Shown piece by piece: positions 1 through 6,674 of a stretch of 20,787 nt of DNA. Under the pieces are notes generated by a model, which made no database searches, was not told the origin of the DNA, and saw only the letters and a program-made list of their open reading frames with translations. Origin of the DNA: JAUPTX01 sp964652835 (lineage in GTDB: Bacteria; Patescibacteriota; Minisyncoccia; Phycocordibacterales; CSBR16-119); NCBI GenBank assembly GCA_964652835.1, contig CAZZCB010000008.1:1-20787 (forward strand), written 5' to 3'. The position numbers and the translations under genes were made by a program. The first letter of the stretch is position 1, and each line of letters opens with the position of its first letter.

Positions 1-94
1 TTTTTTTGTTAATTCTGTATATTCGTCCGTTTCTTTTGACGATTTGATCTCCTTGAGCGAGATCTTTTTTCTTTATAGAAGTCTTAATTTTCAT
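1..94 (-). CDS. rpmJ: Ribosomal protein bL36, 3' end beyond window
   Basis: The last protein of the large ribosomal subunit to be recognised here; 31 residues are visible before the window edge. It starts MKIKTSIKKK and continues to IVKRNGRIYRINKK, the typical bL36 layout of a basic N-terminus followed by a KRxG turn. The usual zinc ligands (Cys11, Cys14, Cys27 in the standard form) are all absent, with Asp, Gln and Asn-type residues in their place, so this is the zinc-free (C-minus) form. It follows infA on the same strand, the classical infA-rpmJ-rpsM order. The ATG has no visible Shine-Dalgarno. The protein continues off the left edge. Confidence 0.85.
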   Translation of the reverse strand, partial: MKIKTSIKKKDLAQGDQIVKRNGRIYRINKK

Positions 95-174
95 GAAAAA
101 ATTTTAATCTTTGTTTGAACTCAAAACTAAAGGATTAACCGTTAGTAACAATTCGGTATATTAACTTATAACCT

Positions 175-196
175 AAAAAAAAGCAAGTTTTTGCTT
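175..196 (-). terminator. Weak intrinsic terminator between infA and rpmJ
   Basis: Read on the minus strand, AAGCAA-AAAC-TTGCTT forms a 6-bp stem with a 4-base loop, followed directly by six T residues (positions 180-175). The stem has only two G-C pairs, so it may be partial. It lies 19 bases after the infA stop and would lower, not abolish, transcription into rpmJ. Confidence 0.5.
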
Positions 197-214
197 AAAA
201 CCACACTTTTAACA

Positions 215-430
215 CTACATTCTTCTGGATATCCGACCCTTTCCTCCGTATGGGTCGATGATAACCTCCACTTTGTCTCCAATAAGAACTTTGATCTTAA
301 AGCGTCTCATTTTACCTGATAGATAAGCTATCATGGTATTTTCTTCACCATCGAGCAAAACTCGAAACATAGCGTTTGGCAAAGATTCAGTGACTGTGCC
401 TATAGATTTTAATTCTTGTTTTTGATTCAT
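215..430 (-). CDS. infA: Translation initiation factor IF-1
   Basis: IF-1 binds the A site of the 30S subunit during initiation and helps IF-2 and IF-3 select the initiator tRNA. The 71-aa product matches the family from end to end as a single OB-fold: GTVTESLPNAMFRV near residue 11, the ISGKMR-like motif (LSGKMRRFKIKVLIGDKV) near 38, and the PYGGKGRISRR end. Length is standard (E. coli 72 aa). The ATG at 430 is 15 bases after a good -10 box; no Shine-Dalgarno is visible. It is the first gene of a unit that continues to rpmJ, but a weak hairpin lies between the two. Confidence 0.97.
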   Translation of the reverse strand: MNQKQELKSIGTVTESLPNAMFRVLLDGEENTMIAYLSGKMRRFKIKVLIGDKVEVIIDPYGGKGRISRRM

Positions 431-445
431 TTTTAGAGTTCTTAT

Positions 446-474
446 ATCTTAACAGAAAAATATTGAGTGGTCAA
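446..474 (-). promoter_or_regulatory. Sigma-70-type promoter for infA
   Basis: Minus strand: -35 TTGACC at 474-469, a 17-base spacer, and -10 TAAGAT at 451-446. The predicted start site lies about 8 bases before the infA ATG. The promoter overlaps or abuts the stop codon region of the upstream membrane protein gene, so the initiation-factor unit can be transcribed independently of it. Confidence 0.7.
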
Positions 475-475
475 A

Positions 476-1789
476 TTATTCACCTTGGATAGTGTTGATT
501 ATCTTTATTTTTTCCAAATCTTCTGGGACAGTCGTCTTCCAAACTGGCTTTATTCTAAGTTCTGCCTTTTCAATACTTCTAAATTCACCCATTATAGGCT
601 GGAAGCTTCTTTCTTTAATACCAACCAAAACGTCTTTAATAGCTTGTTCATCAATCTCCCACACGATATCCGTCTCTCCTTTTACAGAAAGGCTGATAGA
701 TTCTACGACGCTAGGATTTATTTCGCTTGCTGACATCAAAGAAACTGATATTCCTTCGAGGTCTTGAATAGTAACTTTGTTTTTATCAAAATCAGCAACA
801 GCTTCTTTTACAAGCTCTCTTGTCAGGTTTTCTTTCTTGAATATAAAAGCGTGAAGCTTACCTTTTAGAATAATCTCTGACCCACCTTCTGCTGTGGCTG
901 TTTCTGGAGATTCTTGCTCTAAGATAACTGCATCATCGTAAATAACAAACCCTTCTGGAAGCTCAGCCCGAGCTTTTACAAGAAGACTTTCTTTAAGTTT
1001 CGTTTCAAGCTCTTGGTTTTGTTTTGATTCCTCTTCGGCTGAAAGCGCAAATGTCTCACCCTTAAATCCTCCACTTATCTCACCGATAGATTCGGCGTAG
1101 ATTGTTTGATACTTTGGATTACCTTTAAATCCAAATATTTTAAAGTCAGTTTGCGGTTTATTGTATTCTTCTCCGGCTACATCTGCATAAATCTCAACTT
1201 CGACAGACCCGGGAGTTGTACCCTTTTTTCCAGGAACAACCACAGCTTTCACTGTTTTGTAAATCTTACCGTCTGGAGCTTCTAGTCGGGTGTCTATAAG
1301 AAGTTTTTGTACTTCTGGTCCGTTGTTGTTTAGAATACGAACTTTTCCTGTTGCTTTTCTTTCAACATATTTCTTTTCTGTATTTTCAACACTTACTGAT
1401 TCCTCTCCAGATAAAGTAACAACATTGAAAGATAGAGATTTGCCGTCTAATGGGTTTTTACTAGCCACAACAAGCTTGTTTATTTCTATATTTCCAGATC
1501 TTGGAGTCACAATAACGCTAGCGCTTGAGAAAAAGAAAGATAGAGCAAAAACCAAAGCCAAGATACAGAAAACAGCTACATACCAGATAGCTTTTCCTCC
1601 GCCAGATCTTCTCTCGCCCTCGTAAGGATTTTCATACACTTCTTTTCTCCTTCTTTTAGCAGGAAGAACCTCTTCGAATTCTTCATCTTCGAAGTCGTCC
1701 TCGTCTCGTTCGAGTCTTCGAGACTCGTACCCCTTACTTCTACGAAGCTTTATTGAAGGTTTTATATCATGTATAGAATTTCTTGGCAT
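476..1789 (-). CDS. Membrane-anchored baseplate-J-like protein
   Basis: A 437-aa protein of unknown role. Residues 1-66 are a highly charged cytoplasmic tail, with an acidic run (DEDDFEDEEFEE, about 30-41) next to a basic run (KRRRKE, 45-50). One transmembrane helix follows (about 67-90), then a long beta-rich extracytoplasmic part. The stretch around 165-210 (TRLEAPDGKIYKT, then VEVEIYADVAGEEYN) resembles the baseplate J/gp47 fold seen in many CPR surface proteins; the similarity is to that domain only and does not mean a phage tail. It lies directly downstream of an actin-like ATPase gene, with only a 26-base inverted repeat between them. The ATG at 1789 gives the tail and helix in the expected order. 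Recognition of the domain is from memory of the family pattern. Confidence 0.75.
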   Translation of the reverse strand: MPRNSIHDIKPSIKLRRSKGYESRRLERDEDDFEDEEFEEVLPAKRRRKEVYENPYEGERRSGGGKAIWYVAVFCILALVFALSFFFSSASVIVTPRSGNIEINKLVVASKNPLDGKSLSFNVVTLSGEESVSVENTEKKYVERKATGKVRILNNNGPEVQKLLIDTRLEAPDGKIYKTVKAVVVPGKKGTTPGSVEVEIYADVAGEEYNKPQTDFKIFGFKGNPKYQTIYAESIGEISGGFKGETFALSAEEESKQNQELETKLKESLLVKARAELPEGFVIYDDAVILEQESPETATAEGGSEIILKGKLHAFIFKKENLTRELVKEAVADFDKNKVTIQDLEGISVSLMSASEINPSVVESISLSVKGETDIVWEIDEQAIKDVLVGIKERSFQPIMGEFRSIEKAELRIKPVWKTTVPEDLEKIKIINTIQGE

Positions 1790-1855
1790 AAGAACTATTT
1801 AAAATTAATTTTATTAATAAAATCTACATTCGTAATTGTGTTGCCGCCTCGGCTC

Positions 1856-1881
1856 GGAAAAGAAAATTTATTTTCTTTTCC
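1856..1881. repeat. Perfect 12-bp inverted repeat at gene end
   Basis: Arms 1856-1867 and 1870-1881 (GGAAAAGAAAAT and its complement) are separated by two bases. The hairpin contains the last codons and stop of the actin-like gene. It lacks a clean T tract, so it may act as a weak terminator, an mRNA-stabilising hairpin or neither. Confidence 0.6.
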
Positions 1882-3028
1882 CTCGCTCAACGCTCCCAAT
1901 AAAAATTGATTGCATTGTTAGACTTTGATCTTCTTTTACATTTAGAGCGATGTCATAGAAATCGTGCAGAGTTTTACTGTCAGATATTATAACATTAAAA
2001 GAATCATTTGTAGTTGTGAATTCCGGAAAATTATTTTTATGAAGTAAATTCAGAAACCATTTGTCTGAAGATGTGTCTGAGACTAAAAAAATATTGTGCG
2101 GAATTAGTAGATCGGAAAACAGACTTCTGAAAACGGTTTTTAGAGAATTAGTCCAGGCCTTACTCTCTTCTTTTATAGAATTCTCTAACTCTTTTATACA
2201 ACCTTCGTCCAGATGTTGGTTTTTATACATTGAAAGCAAGGATGCTGTATTTGAAATATCTTTGTTTAATCTTTTTGATATTCTCCTGATTAATGAATTT
2301 TTGCCGTATGGAAATGATGCTGTGCCGACCAGAAAGTCATTTCTCATGATTGAAACCTCTGTCGTTTCCTCGTCGATGTTCAGTATTATAAAGTCGTTTA
2401 ACCTATCAAAAATATCTCGTACAACTATAAAATCAGAGAACATTTGTGATGTAAACTTAATCTCCTTGTGATAAGTTTTTGTGATAACGTTTTCGATTTT
2501 ATTAACCAATTCGCTAGATGAAAGACTGAGTAATATTTGTATTTCAGATTCTTTTACTCTTTTTCCGTATGGTTTTGGGATTTCGTAACCGTTTAAAAGA
2601 ATATTAACCACTCTTCTGTCTATTATTTCATCGAAATCTGTATTTTCTTTTTTGAATTTTAAAATTTCTTCTTTAATCAGCTCTTTTGCGAACTTCTCTG
2701 TAAAAGTGAATCCTTCTGGTCTTTTTCTTTTTATACTTCTAAGAGACGCTGTAGCCCAAGGAGAAGACAAAACAGCAAAAACTTTATCTGGGGTTTTATG
2801 AATATCCTTTTGCAGATATCTCGCAACCTCTTCCACGCTTTCAAGCATTTCTTTTATCAAAGATTCGCCAGAAACAAAGTCTCTCAATTTAAAACTTTTA
2901 CGAAAAGAAGATATGATTATCGGTCTTTTGTCAGGAGATGAAAGAAAAATAGCTCCGCCGACGGATCCACTACCAATATCAAAAACAGCAATAGTCTCTT
3001 CTTTATTTTTTTGAGAAAAGAAAAACAT
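1868..3028 (-). CDS. Actin-like ATPase, FtsA/PilM family
   Basis: A 386-aa protein with the N-terminal phosphate-1 motif of the actin/Hsp70 fold (IAVFDIGSGSVGGAIF, residues about 13-28). A second nucleotide-binding strand is likely near FIILNIDEETTEVSI (about 216-230). The region between them has the size expected of the SHS2 insertion of FtsA and PilM. FtsA tethers FtsZ to the membrane and PilM couples to the cytoplasmic tail of a type IV pilus protein; the sequence does not decide between these. It directly precedes a single-pass membrane protein with a charged cytoplasmic tail, which makes a PilM-like coupling role attractive but unproven. An extended -10 box lies 10 bases before the ATG. 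Confidence 0.75.
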   Translation of the reverse strand: MFFFSQKNKEETIAVFDIGSGSVGGAIFLSSPDKRPIIISSFRKSFKLRDFVSGESLIKEMLESVEEVARYLQKDIHKTPDKVFAVLSSPWATASLRSIKRKRPEGFTFTEKFAKELIKEEILKFKKENTDFDEIIDRRVVNILLNGYEIPKPYGKRVKESEIQILLSLSSSELVNKIENVITKTYHKEIKFTSQMFSDFIVVRDIFDRLNDFIILNIDEETTEVSIMRNDFLVGTASFPYGKNSLIRRISKRLNKDISNTASLLSMYKNQHLDEGCIKELENSIKEESKAWTNSLKTVFRSLFSDLLIPHNIFLVSDTSSDKWFLNLLHKNNFPEFTTTNDSFNVIISDSKTLHDFYDIALNVKEDQSLTMQSIFIGSVERGKRK

Positions 3029-3038
3029 AAACGTGTTT

Positions 3039-3047
3039 ATTATATCA
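3039..3047 (-). promoter_or_regulatory. Extended -10 promoter for actin-like gene
   Basis: TGATATAAT on the minus strand, ending 10 bases before the ATG at 3028. The message would begin about three bases before the start codon. It sits just after the alaS stop codon. Confidence 0.65.
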
Positions 3048-3055
3048 CGACTTTT

Positions 3056-4959
3056 TTATAGGAGTACACCTTTTATCCTCCGAACACCTGCAGATGAAGC
3101 TTCTTCTTTTTGAATTTTGAATTTACCTAAAGCTCCAGTGTGTTCTACGTGTGGACCGCCACAGAATTCTTTGGAAATAGCATTTCCATTTTCATCTTCG
3201 ATAAAATATACAGAAACAATGTTTTCGTATTTCGCGCCGAACTCCATCTCTGCGCCTATTTTCTCCGCCTCTTCTTTTGGCATTTCTCTTTTTATGACTT
3301 TGTAGTCTTTTTCGATAGATTCGTTTACCAGTTTTTCAACTTCTGCCTTTTCTTCGTCTGTCATCTTTCGGTCAAAAGAAAAATCTATTCGAAGACGCTC
3401 TTCGGTAATATTTGAGCCACGTTGTTTAACGGCCGGGCCTAAAACTTTTTGAAGAGATGCGAGGAGTAAGTGGTGAGCTGTATGAAGTTTTACGATAGCG
3501 TCGCTTGTTCCAGCAAGACCACCTTTGAATTTCTGCTCTCCGCCCGCGCGAGATTTGTCTTGGTGTTCTTTCATNNNNNNNNNNNNNNNNNNNNNNNNNN
3601 NNNNNNNNNNNNNNNNNNNNNNNNNNNNNNNNNNNNNNNNNNNNNNNNNNNNNNNNNNNNNNNNNNNNNNNNNNCACCTTTGAATTTCTGCTCTCCGCCC
3701 GCGCGAGATTTGTCTTGGTGTTCTTTCATCTTTTGGTTAAACAAATCAATATCAATAGACTCGCCTTTTTCTTTTGCGAGCTCTGTTGTCATCTCTACTG
3801 GGAAGCCATATGAAGTAAAGAGCAAGAATGCATCTCTCTCACCTTTTTCAAATTCTTTTAAACCTTTTTCTAGTGTGTTTTTAAATTTTTCTTCTTCCAA
3901 CCTAAATATTTCTGGTATTTCTTTTTTTGCTAAGTCTTTGTAAATATTATAGTAAGTATCTGTAAAATACTTTATTAAATTTACAGATAAAACGTTCTGA
4001 CATTCCAACGACCCCATCTCAAAGACAGCTTTACGTATTAACCTTCTAAGAATATAGCCTTGTCCCGTATTCGAAGGATTTACGCCGTCGCTTATTAAGA
4101 AACATGATGCGCGTACATGGTCAGAGATAATTCTCGCTGATTTTTGATTAAATTTATTAGGATTAGAACTTTCCCTAACTATATCAATTGCCGGTAAAAA
4201 AATATCCGTATCATAAACATTATCTTTTCCATTTATTACCGCGGTGATTCTTTCTAGTCCCATTCCAGTGTCTACGTTTTTCTGCGCGAGCTTACCGACA
4301 ACTTTTCCGTCTTTACTTTCGTATTCCATAAACACGTTGTTCCAAATTTCGATTACCTTTTCTTCTTTTTGCGCACGTAAAAAATCATCCTGAGAAAGAT
4401 CTCCACATTTTCCTGTTACGTCATAGAAAATCTCTGTGTCTGGTCCACAAGGTCCGTTTTCTCCTGGGCCCCACCAGTTATCTTCTTTTCCTAGAAAGTA
4501 AATTCTATTTTCTGGAATACCTGCTTTTATCCAAATGTTTTTTGACTTTTCGTCACGTGGAGCGCTTTCGTCTCCTTCAAAACAAGTTACATAAAGGCGA
4601 GAAGCGTCCAAACCAAGACCTTTTTCTTTTGATGTAAGAAATTCAAAACTCCAAGCGATAGACTCTTCTTTAAAGTAGTCTCCGAGTGACCAATTCCCTA
4701 GCATTTCAAAAAAAGTTAAGTGGCGGTTGTCACCAATATCGTCGATATCTCCTGTTCGAAGACATTTCTGAGAGCTCGCAAGTCTTCGGCCTTTTGGGTG
4801 CTCTTTTCCTAAAAGATATGGCACAAGCGGTTGCATGCCGGCTGTTGTAAATAAAACTGAGTTGTCATTTTCAGGTATTAAAGAAGCGGAAGGAATTACT
4901 GAGTGACCTTTTTCTTCAAAGAATTTTAAGAATTTTTCACGGATTTGGTTGCTTGTCAT
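3056..4959 (-). CDS. alaS: Alanyl-tRNA synthetase, short form, interrupted by assembly gap
   Basis: Charges tRNA-Ala with alanine in the cytoplasm. The N-terminal class II catalytic domain is intact (FTTAGMQPLVPYLLG; HLTFFEMLGNWSLGDYFKEE). The editing-site zinc residues remain: HxxxH at about 441/445 (HTAHH) and CxxxH at about 548/552 (CGGPH). Collapsing the 100 Ns and one 55-base copy removes 155 bases and gives one open frame of 582 aa, against about 875 in E. coli. The protein ends right after the editing core (AGVRRIKGVLL): the C-terminal C-Ala domain is absent, and only about 25 residues separate the tRNA-binding region from HxxxH, so the barrel before it is also missing. ATG at 4959 is preferred over TTG at 4968, which would lie upstream of the predicted start site. 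Confidence 0.96.
3520..3574. repeat. 55-bp direct repeat, copy 1 (gap edge)
   Basis: Identical to 3675-3729 and lying inside alaS on one side of the run of Ns. An exact 55-base identity at both edges is what a de Bruijn assembler with k=55 leaves when two contigs share their terminal k-mer. It is not a biological repeat. Confidence 0.95.
3575..3674. other. Assembly gap of 100 Ns within alaS
   Basis: One hundred undetermined bases, the usual placeholder for a gap of unknown size. The flanks are identical over 55 bases, and the alaS frame is restored exactly by joining them, so the true gap is probably negative (an overlap), with no missing sequence. Confidence 0.97.
3675..3729. repeat. 55-bp direct repeat, copy 2 (gap edge)
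   Basis: Second identical copy of 3520-3574, directly after the Ns. See the first copy for interpretation. Confidence 0.95.
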
Positions 4960-4968
4960 ATAGACCAA

Positions 4969-4974
4969 AGTATA
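4969..4974 (-). promoter_or_regulatory. Possible -10 box for alaS
   Basis: TATACT on the minus strand, 9 bases before the ATG at 4959. No good -35 is seen; the upstream bases belong to the terminator of the preceding unit. The position would start the message two or three bases before the ATG. Confidence 0.45.
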
Positions 4975-4993
4975 GATTAAAGACAGGAAAATG

Positions 4994-5034
4994 AAAAGCC
5001 CCGTACGCTTGCGCGCCAGGGCTTTCGGGGCTTT
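4994..5034 (-). terminator. Strong intrinsic terminator after the two small ORFs
   Basis: On the minus strand AAAGCCCCG (5034-5026) pairs with CGGGGCTTTT (5003-4994), with a 22-base loop that can fold further. The T-rich end and the following ATTTTCC complete it. It ends the 5045-5430 unit and separates it from alaS. Confidence 0.8.
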
Positions 5035-5044
5035 CCCCTTGTTG

Positions 5045-5260
5045 CTACTTTACTTCCTTAGATCCTGGGTACTTAGCCAGAATCTCTGCAACCCTTTCTC
5101 GGTTACGAACCTTCACTTCCAAGCCCTTGGGACCTCGAATGATGGTTACACCATCAACCTCAGGTTCAGGATCTACCTCATCCCGCTGGGGCTTATACCC
5201 AATGATACCTAGCAGCCTTTCGGAGCCGAGAGTTCTTGATCCGGTCTTTTTCTTTGTCAT
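5045..5260 (-). CDS. Small hypothetical protein, 71 aa
   Basis: Not recognised. Starting at the ATG at 5260 it is a basic N-terminus (MTKKKTGSRT), a proline/acid-rich middle (DEVDPEPEVDG), then a short likely alpha/beta part ending RVAEILAKYPGSKEVK. A longer reading to 5311 exists but would overlap the preceding small ORF. It begins 11 bases after the stop of the 52-aa ORF and shares its promoter and the terminator that follows. GC is about 50% in 5101-5160, against about one third in ordinary neighbours, and codons are correspondingly different. No signal peptide or membrane segment. The tail resembles that of the 52-aa protein (an acidic residue, then YP, then EV). Coding status is supported by the matching composition, the promoter and the terminator. 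Confidence 0.65.
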   Translation of the reverse strand: MTKKKTGSRTLGSERLLGIIGYKPQRDEVDPEPEVDGVTIIRGPKGLEVKVRNRERVAEILAKYPGSKEVK

Positions 5261-5271
5261 GGGTCTCTGGT

Positions 5272-5430
5272 TTATTCGATAACCTCGAGCTTCGGGTAAC
5301 GCTGGCGCCAAAACTCCAGGGCTTTTGGGTTCGCAAGAGTAATGACGGTTCGCGCATCAAGGCGAACCCTCACGGCCTTGTTTGTGCGCACTGGCTCGGT
5401 GAGAATCAGGACTTTTTTCTTACGTGGCAT
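5272..5430 (-). CDS. Small hypothetical protein, 52 aa
   Basis: Not recognised. It starts MPRKKKVLILTEPVRTNKAV and ends NPKALEFWRQRYPKLEVIE; it is basic, with no membrane segment. It is the first gene after a near-consensus promoter, with a leader of about 39 bases that is rich in A and C and has no Shine-Dalgarno. It lies 11 bases upstream of the 71-aa ORF and shares its raised GC. The C-terminal pattern A-x-E-x4-5-YP-x2-3-EV recurs in the partner, suggesting an old duplication or a shared mini-fold. The function cannot be guessed from the sequence. Confidence 0.65.
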   Translation of the reverse strand: MPRKKKVLILTEPVRTNKAVRVRLDARTVITLANPKALEFWRQRYPKLEVIE

Positions 5431-5475
5431 TTGGTTTGTGGTGTTGGTGAATGTGTTGGGAACTTACTTTATTTT

Positions 5476-5503
5476 ATTATATCATATAATATATTTATGT
5501 CAA
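5476..5503 (-). promoter_or_regulatory. Near-perfect promoter for the small-ORF pair
   Basis: Minus strand: -35 TTGACA at 5503-5498, a 16-base spacer, and -10 TATAAT at 5481-5476 preceded by TGA, giving an extended -10 as well. It is the strongest promoter match in the window and begins one base after the mnmA stop codon. Confidence 0.85.
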
Positions 5504-5504
5504 T

Positions 5505-6545
5505 CTAAGATATTATCCCTCCACCGATACATTCCTCTCCGTCATAGACCACGACAGACTGCCCGGAAACAGCCAGAGGCTCTTCTTTTTCAAGTATAAC
5601 AAAGTCACCTTCTATTTTACATTTTTCCAGCTTTTGCTGATAACGTATTCTCGCCTCATAAGTCTTCCCCGCCAAAGGCTTCGAAATCCAATTTATATTT
5701 TCTATTTTTATTTTCTTTTTTTCTTTTATGACCGCTTCATTTATATTTTCTGAAACCGTCAGAGTGTTTTTTTCTAAGTCTCGAGCGACAACATAAAGCC
5801 GGCTGTCCTCTGTGCCCTTTTTTGTAATTTTAAATCCATGTCTTTCGCCAAGAGTATAAAAAAGTGCGCCGTCATGCTCTCCAATAATCTCACCGCCAAC
5901 ATCTAAAACATTTCCTTTTTGTGTGTCGATATAGTGCTTTAAAAAATCCTTCATATCTATCGGACCCAGGAAGCAAACACCCTGAGAATCTTTTTTCTCA
6001 GCTGTTAAAAGTCCGTATTTTTTAGCAATATTCCTCACCTCTGTTTTTTCTAAATGACCGATTGGAAATTTTGTTTTTAAAAGCTGATCTTTTGTCAGTG
6101 TCCAAAGGAAATAACTTTGGTCTTTTGAAGTATCTTTTCCTTTGAAGAGTTTACCTTCTTTTGTCTGTGCGTAGTGACCCGTGGCAACAAAATCTGCGCC
6201 GAGAGAAAGCGCCTTCTTTAAAAACACACCGAACTTTACTTCTTTGTTGCACATCACATCAGGATTTGGAGTTCTACCCGCCCTGTACTCATTTACCATA
6301 TACATCCCAACTGCATTTTTATATTCCTCTTCTGCGTCGATGGTTAGAAAAGGCACATCGAGCTTTGCGCAAATACGCATAGCATCGCGACGTTCCCCCC
6401 TCCATGTGCATTCTATAAAATCTGGTTGCCAAGTTTTGATAAAACAACCCACGACGTTATATCCCTGTTCTTTTAAGATCGCCAAAGAAACGGAGCTATC
6501 GACTCCGCCAGAAACACCCACAAAAACTGTTTGTTTTTTATTCAT
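5505..6545 (-). CDS. mnmA: tRNA-specific 2-thiouridylase MnmA
   Basis: Makes 2-thiouridine at wobble position 34 of tRNA-Lys, -Glu and -Gln, taking sulfur relayed from a cysteine desulfurase and using ATP. The 346-aa product shows the ATP pyrophosphatase P-loop SGGVDS at 12-17, the first catalytic cysteine in NPDVMCN (C99), and the second in SQGVCFLG (C191), so both catalytic cysteines are present. Length is near the family norm (E. coli 368). It stands alone, between a strong terminator upstream (6582-6609) and the promoter of the small-ORF unit downstream. No Shine-Dalgarno precedes the ATG; the bases ACTATAAATA lie directly before it. Confidence 0.97.
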   Translation of the reverse strand: MNKKQTVFVGVSGGVDSSVSLAILKEQGYNVVGCFIKTWQPDFIECTWRGERRDAMRICAKLDVPFLTIDAEEEYKNAVGMYMVNEYRAGRTPNPDVMCNKEVKFGVFLKKALSLGADFVATGHYAQTKEGKLFKGKDTSKDQSYFLWTLTKDQLLKTKFPIGHLEKTEVRNIAKKYGLLTAEKKDSQGVCFLGPIDMKDFLKHYIDTQKGNVLDVGGEIIGEHDGALFYTLGERHGFKITKKGTEDSRLYVVARDLEKNTLTVSENINEAVIKEKKKIKIENINWISKPLAGKTYEARIRYQQKLEKCKIEGDFVILEKEEPLAVSGQSVVVYDGEECIGGGIIS

Positions 6546-6581
6546 TATTTATAGTCTAATCATTTTTATAAAAAATGCTAG

Positions 6582-6609
6582 AAAAAACCGCGCACCTTGC
6601 GGCACGCGG
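6582..6609 (-). terminator. Strong terminator with GCAA tetraloop
   Basis: On the minus strand CCGCGTGCC-GCAA-GGTGCGCGG forms a 9-bp stem (two G-T wobbles) capped by a GNRA-type tetraloop, followed by six Ts (6587-6582). It ends the 6640-7272 gene and insulates mnmA. Confidence 0.9.
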
Positions 6610-6633
6610 AGATTGAACTCAATTCTCACTCAC

Positions 6634-6674
6634 CTTATGTCAAAGATGCATGGACTCACCTTTGTTGACATAAG
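6634..6674. repeat. 10-bp inverted repeat over the stop codon
   Basis: CTTATGTCAA at 6634-6643 is exactly complementary to TTGACATAAG at 6665-6674, with a 21-base loop. The left arm contains the TGA stop of the 210-aa gene and the right arm its codons for SYV. It lies 25 bases upstream of the strong terminator, so the gene end carries two successive hairpins. Confidence 0.6.

Noticed and set aside
467..2471. Plus-strand frames opposite the baseplate-J and actin-like genes
   Set aside because: Shadows of well-supported minus-strand genes, with no recognisable domains.
3426..3943. Reading frames running through the Ns and on the opposite strand of alaS
   Set aside because: They owe their length to undetermined bases and overlap a gene with clear conserved motifs.
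4960..4968. TTG start for alaS
   Set aside because: It directly follows the -10 box, upstream of the likely transcription start; the ATG at 4959 aligns with the family N-terminus.
5045..5311. Longer 88-aa version of the small protein
   Set aside because: It would start inside the 52-aa ORF; the ATG at 5260, 11 bases after that ORF's stop, fits the unit better.
6634..6674. Integron attC site
   Set aside because: The repeat lacks the RYYYAAC/GTTRRRY core bases and the two-box layout.
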